Assembly: GCF_040802235.1 (NCBI RefSeq)
Contig: NC_133161.1
Coordinates: 12,975,001-13,039,000 of the forward strand
Length of the DNA: 64,000 nt
Direction of reading: 5' to 3'
Origin: Manis javanica
Taxonomy: Eukaryota > Chordata > Mammalia > Pholidota > Manidae
A model generated the notes under the pieces. It was given only the letters and a program-made list of their open reading frames with translations, did no database searches and had not been told where the DNA came from. The position numbers and the translations under genes were made by a program. Positions within the stretch are counted from its first letter, which is position 1; every line of letters begins with the position of its first letter. Of the stretch, positions 61,490-64,000 are shown one piece after another.

Positions 61490-61725
61490 TATCCTGATAC
61501 AAAGTCATGATTCTTGTCTTCATGGAGTTTTAGATATTTATGTGCTTAGTTTGAATAATGATAAATTATGATAGCTACATGAAGGTGTAGAGGTTAATGA
61601 GAGCTTTCAATAGGAAGCCTGGCTAGCCTTTGGCCAGGGAAAGCTCATTTGAGCTGGCATCTGAAGGGGTGAAAGGGCATCCATCAGACTGAAGACGTGC
61701 CAAAGCCCTGCAGCAGGCAGAGGCA
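61490..61725 (+). repeat. L2-like fragment
   Basis: attcttgtcttcatggagttttagatatttatg...atgatagctacatgaaggtg...gaaagctcatttgagctggcatctgaagg...catccatcagactgaagacgtgccaaag resembles the L2 internal region. Confidence 0.55.
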
Positions 61726-61894
61726 GACCGTGACAGCTTTTGCTGGACGCTACCATCACAGGCATTTGGTGGCCTGCCGGATATGGCCAGCTTAGCTACA
61801 TTAACTGTAACAACTTTTCTCCTTTTATAAGAGTATATCAATGCAAGTGTGTCAGTAAAATTTACAGGGATAATTTTAGATTGCTCTACCACAT

Positions 61895-61948
61895 CAAGAT
61901 AGTCTTCATAAGTTTTTTAGACCAAGATAGTCTTCATAAGTTTTTTAG
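61895..61948 (+). repeat. Perfect 26-bp tandem duplication (period 28)
   Basis: 61895-61920 and 61923-61948 are identical, separated by ac. Confidence 0.95.
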
Positions 61949-61988
61949 TGCTTTGGTGAAACACACCAACTGGTCCTGAGAGTCTCAC

Positions 61989-62110
61989 ACAGTGCTTCTC
62001 AGACTTAAGTGTGCTAATCAGTGGGGAGGGGGAACTTGTTAAAATACAGCTTGTGATGCAGTGGGTCTGGAGTGGGTGATGCCAGTCCAGCTAGTCCAGG
62101 GACCATAACT
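61989..62110 (+). repeat. MER5A fragment
   Basis: cacagtgcttctcagacttaagtgtgctaatca...ggaacttgttaaaatacagc...gcagtgggtctggagtgggtgatgcc fits MER5A sense. Confidence 0.8.
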
Positions 62111-62514
62111 GCAGCAGGAGAACTCTGCTGAAGTAAGTAAGATGCCCCAAGCAGGAGCTTGCTGCTAGCCCTGCCTACCACTGGGAAAGCACTGTCATTT
62201 AATTGGTTGGTTAGTCTTTGTAAGTTTGCTTTTTGCTCTTGGTGCCATAAACCAAATCCCATCAGGCAAAGAAATGGAATGGAATTTTGATACTTTTGAA
62301 ATAATTTCCAACTGAAAATGAGCATATGGAAGTACAGACTTTGTATTAAGAAGTAAGGAGATCTGTCAAGGATACTGTTAACCTCAAACAAAGCAGTTCT
62401 ACCTTGCTAGTGTTCAATACCCAGTAGTCAAGTTAGTGATCTGTAAACCAGAATGCATGCAACTTGAGAGGCTCAGTCCTTTCCTTAGTCTAAGTTAAGA
62501 GTTCTTTTTTCCTT

Positions 62515-62990
62515 TTAATTAAGGTATCATTAATATACAATCTTATGAAGGTTTCACATGAGCAACATTGTGTTTACTACATTCACCCATATTATCAAGT
62601 CTCCACACACACACCCCATTGCAGTCACTGTCCATCAGCGTAGCAAGATGCTGTAGAGTCACTGCTTGATTTCTCTGTGCTGTACTGCCTTTCCTGTGCC
62701 ACCACACCCCTGCTACATTATGTGTGCTAATCGTAATGCCCCTCAATCCCCTTCTCCCTCTCTCTCCCACCCCTTTCCCTTTGGTTACCACTAGTCTCTT
62801 GGAGTCTGTGATTCTGCTGCTGTTTTGTTCCTTCAGTTTTGCTTTGTTGTTATACTCCACAAATGAGGGAAATCATCTGATACATGTCTTTCTCCACCTG
62901 GCTTATTTCACTGAGTATAATACCCTCCAGCTCCATCCACATTGTTGCAAATAGTAGAATTTGTTGTCTTCTTATAGCTGAATAAGAATT
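62515..62990 (-). mobile_element. L1 3' tail, antisense
   Basis: Longer copy of the reversed L1 3' UTR of the 46326-46634 type (aaggtatcattaatatacaatctta, cagtcactgtccatcagcg, ctttggttaccactag), running on into the end of ORF2 (ctccacaaatgagggaaatcatctgata, ccagctccatccacattgttgcaa). No clean duplication seen. Confidence 0.85.
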
Positions 62991-63154
62991 TTGAATATTC
63001 TAATAAAATCAGCCATTCTGGTACCTAAACTAGTGAATATTCAGTAAACATTTCTGATGAGTGTCAGGGAAGAAGTTGAATTTGAGAGGCCATGTACAAT
63101 TAGAAAAACAATTGATTGGCCCAGATGCTCTTTCAGTTTTTGTAGGTCAGATCA

Positions 63155-63178
63155 ATATATATATATATATATATATAT
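63155..63178. repeat. (AT)n microsatellite
   Basis: Twelve AT units. Confidence 0.95.
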
Positions 63179-63539
63179 TACATTTTGAGTCCCAACTCCT
63201 TGGATACTTGGGATATAAAGAGAAACAAAATGGAATCCCTGCCCTCCTGATGTTTACATATTAGCAGATCCTTAATGAACCTATTCTTTCTCTGGTTTAT
63301 TCTAGTCAGTGAGTTAAAGCATCTTGTAGTCTTGCCATTTCCAGCATTGCCCCCTTTCTGATCCCAATCTCAGCCCTTAGCATTTTTGGGACCTACCCAT
63401 GCTGCAGGGACCATGCGCATGCCACCCTCCGTCCCACTGCTTTTGCCCTCCCTCTCAGCGCTGAACTCTTTGTCCCCTCCCATTATACTATAGATCACCT
63501 ATGAGAAAATCCTTGATTTTGACCCATTTCTTGTAACAT
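63179..63539. other. Intergenic, nothing recognised
   Basis: No gene or repeat family assigned. Confidence 0.45.
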
Positions 63540-64000
63540 TGTTTTTTTTAATTGAGATATAAATCACATACCATAAAATTCACCCCTTTAGAATGTACAA
63601 TTCAGTACACTTTAAAAAATATTCACAGCATCATGCAGTCCTTACCACTGTATAATTTCAGAGCATTTTCATCATCCCCAAAAGAAACCCTGTCCCCATT
63701 AGTCATCCCTTTCCTCCCTTCCCTCAGCCCCTGCTAAACACTGGCCCTTGGCAGTTACACCAGAGAGATAGGCTTTCTGTTTCTAGATTTGTCTATTCTG
63801 AACATTTTATGTAAATGGAATCATACAGTATGTGACATTTGTGACTGGCTTCTTTGATTTCCCATAATGTTTTCAAGATTCATTTATAGCACATATCAGT
63901 ACTTCATTCCTTTTTACTGCTGGATAGTATTCCATTGTGTGACTGTATCATGTTTTGTTTATCCATTCATCAGTTAATGACACTTGGGTCTCCATTTTGG
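63540..64000 (-). repeat. Old L1 fragment, antisense, runs off the window
   Basis: Reverse L1 text: ttaattgagatataaatcacataccataaaattcaccc, cacagcatcatgcagtcc, ggaatcatacagtatgtgac, gctggatagtattccattg, ccattcatcagttaatgacac. Confidence 0.88.

Noticed and set aside
58526..64000. RAB19, the next gene expected from human synteny on the opposite strand
   Set aside because: No RAB GTPase motifs (GDSGVGKT, WDTAGQE, NKxD types) on either strand; it probably lies beyond the right edge.

Overview
Vertebrate, almost certainly placental-mammal, nuclear DNA: two spliced genes with GT-AG introns and codon-perfect joins, a CpG-island promoter, and many L1, L2, MIR, hAT and LTR relics. No primate Alu, rodent B1/B2, carnivore SINEC, ruminant Bov or horse ERE element was recognised. 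The youngest L1 copies share one 3'-UTR type. This would suit a laurasiatherian; pangolin is a weak guess from memory of that L1 tail. The gene pair DENND2A-MKRN1 in tandem matches human 7q34 read on its minus strand.

Layout. 1-24.5 kb is the 3' part of DENND2A on the + strand: eight coding exons (3810-24216) giving the last 330 residues, that is the C-terminal DENN module of a RAB9-type GEF; earlier exons lie off the left edge. Its introns hold old antisense L1 pieces, and the 16.7-20.9 kb intron has a younger + strand L1 with a 15-bp target-site duplication nested in an older antisense L1. 24.5-38.9 kb is a roughly 14.6 kb intergenic spacer with no gene seen. It contains an ERV solo LTR with a 4-bp duplication that splits an older L1 tail, and a short L1 tail with a 17-bp duplication.

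38.96-39.94 kb is the MKRN1 CpG-island promoter (duplicated GC-box unit, CCAAT box, paired ETS cores, upstream ORF). 39297-57060 is the complete MKRN1 coding sequence in eight exons (481 aa), followed by a 1.46 kb 3' UTR with proximal and distal poly(A) signals. Intron 5 begins with an in-frame stop and holds its own poly(A) signal, which explains a 328-aa short form cut inside the RING finger. 58.5-64 kb is downstream intergenic repeat-rich DNA.

The two genes are not known to work together: DENND2A is a membrane-traffic GEF and MKRN1 is an RNA-binding E3 ubiquitin ligase. I found no new multi-gene system. The best leads are a 98%-identical 144-bp duplication inside MKRN1 intron 2, the intron-5 poly(A) switch, the ATGTGA start-stop upstream ORF of MKRN1, and the two nested retroelement insertions.
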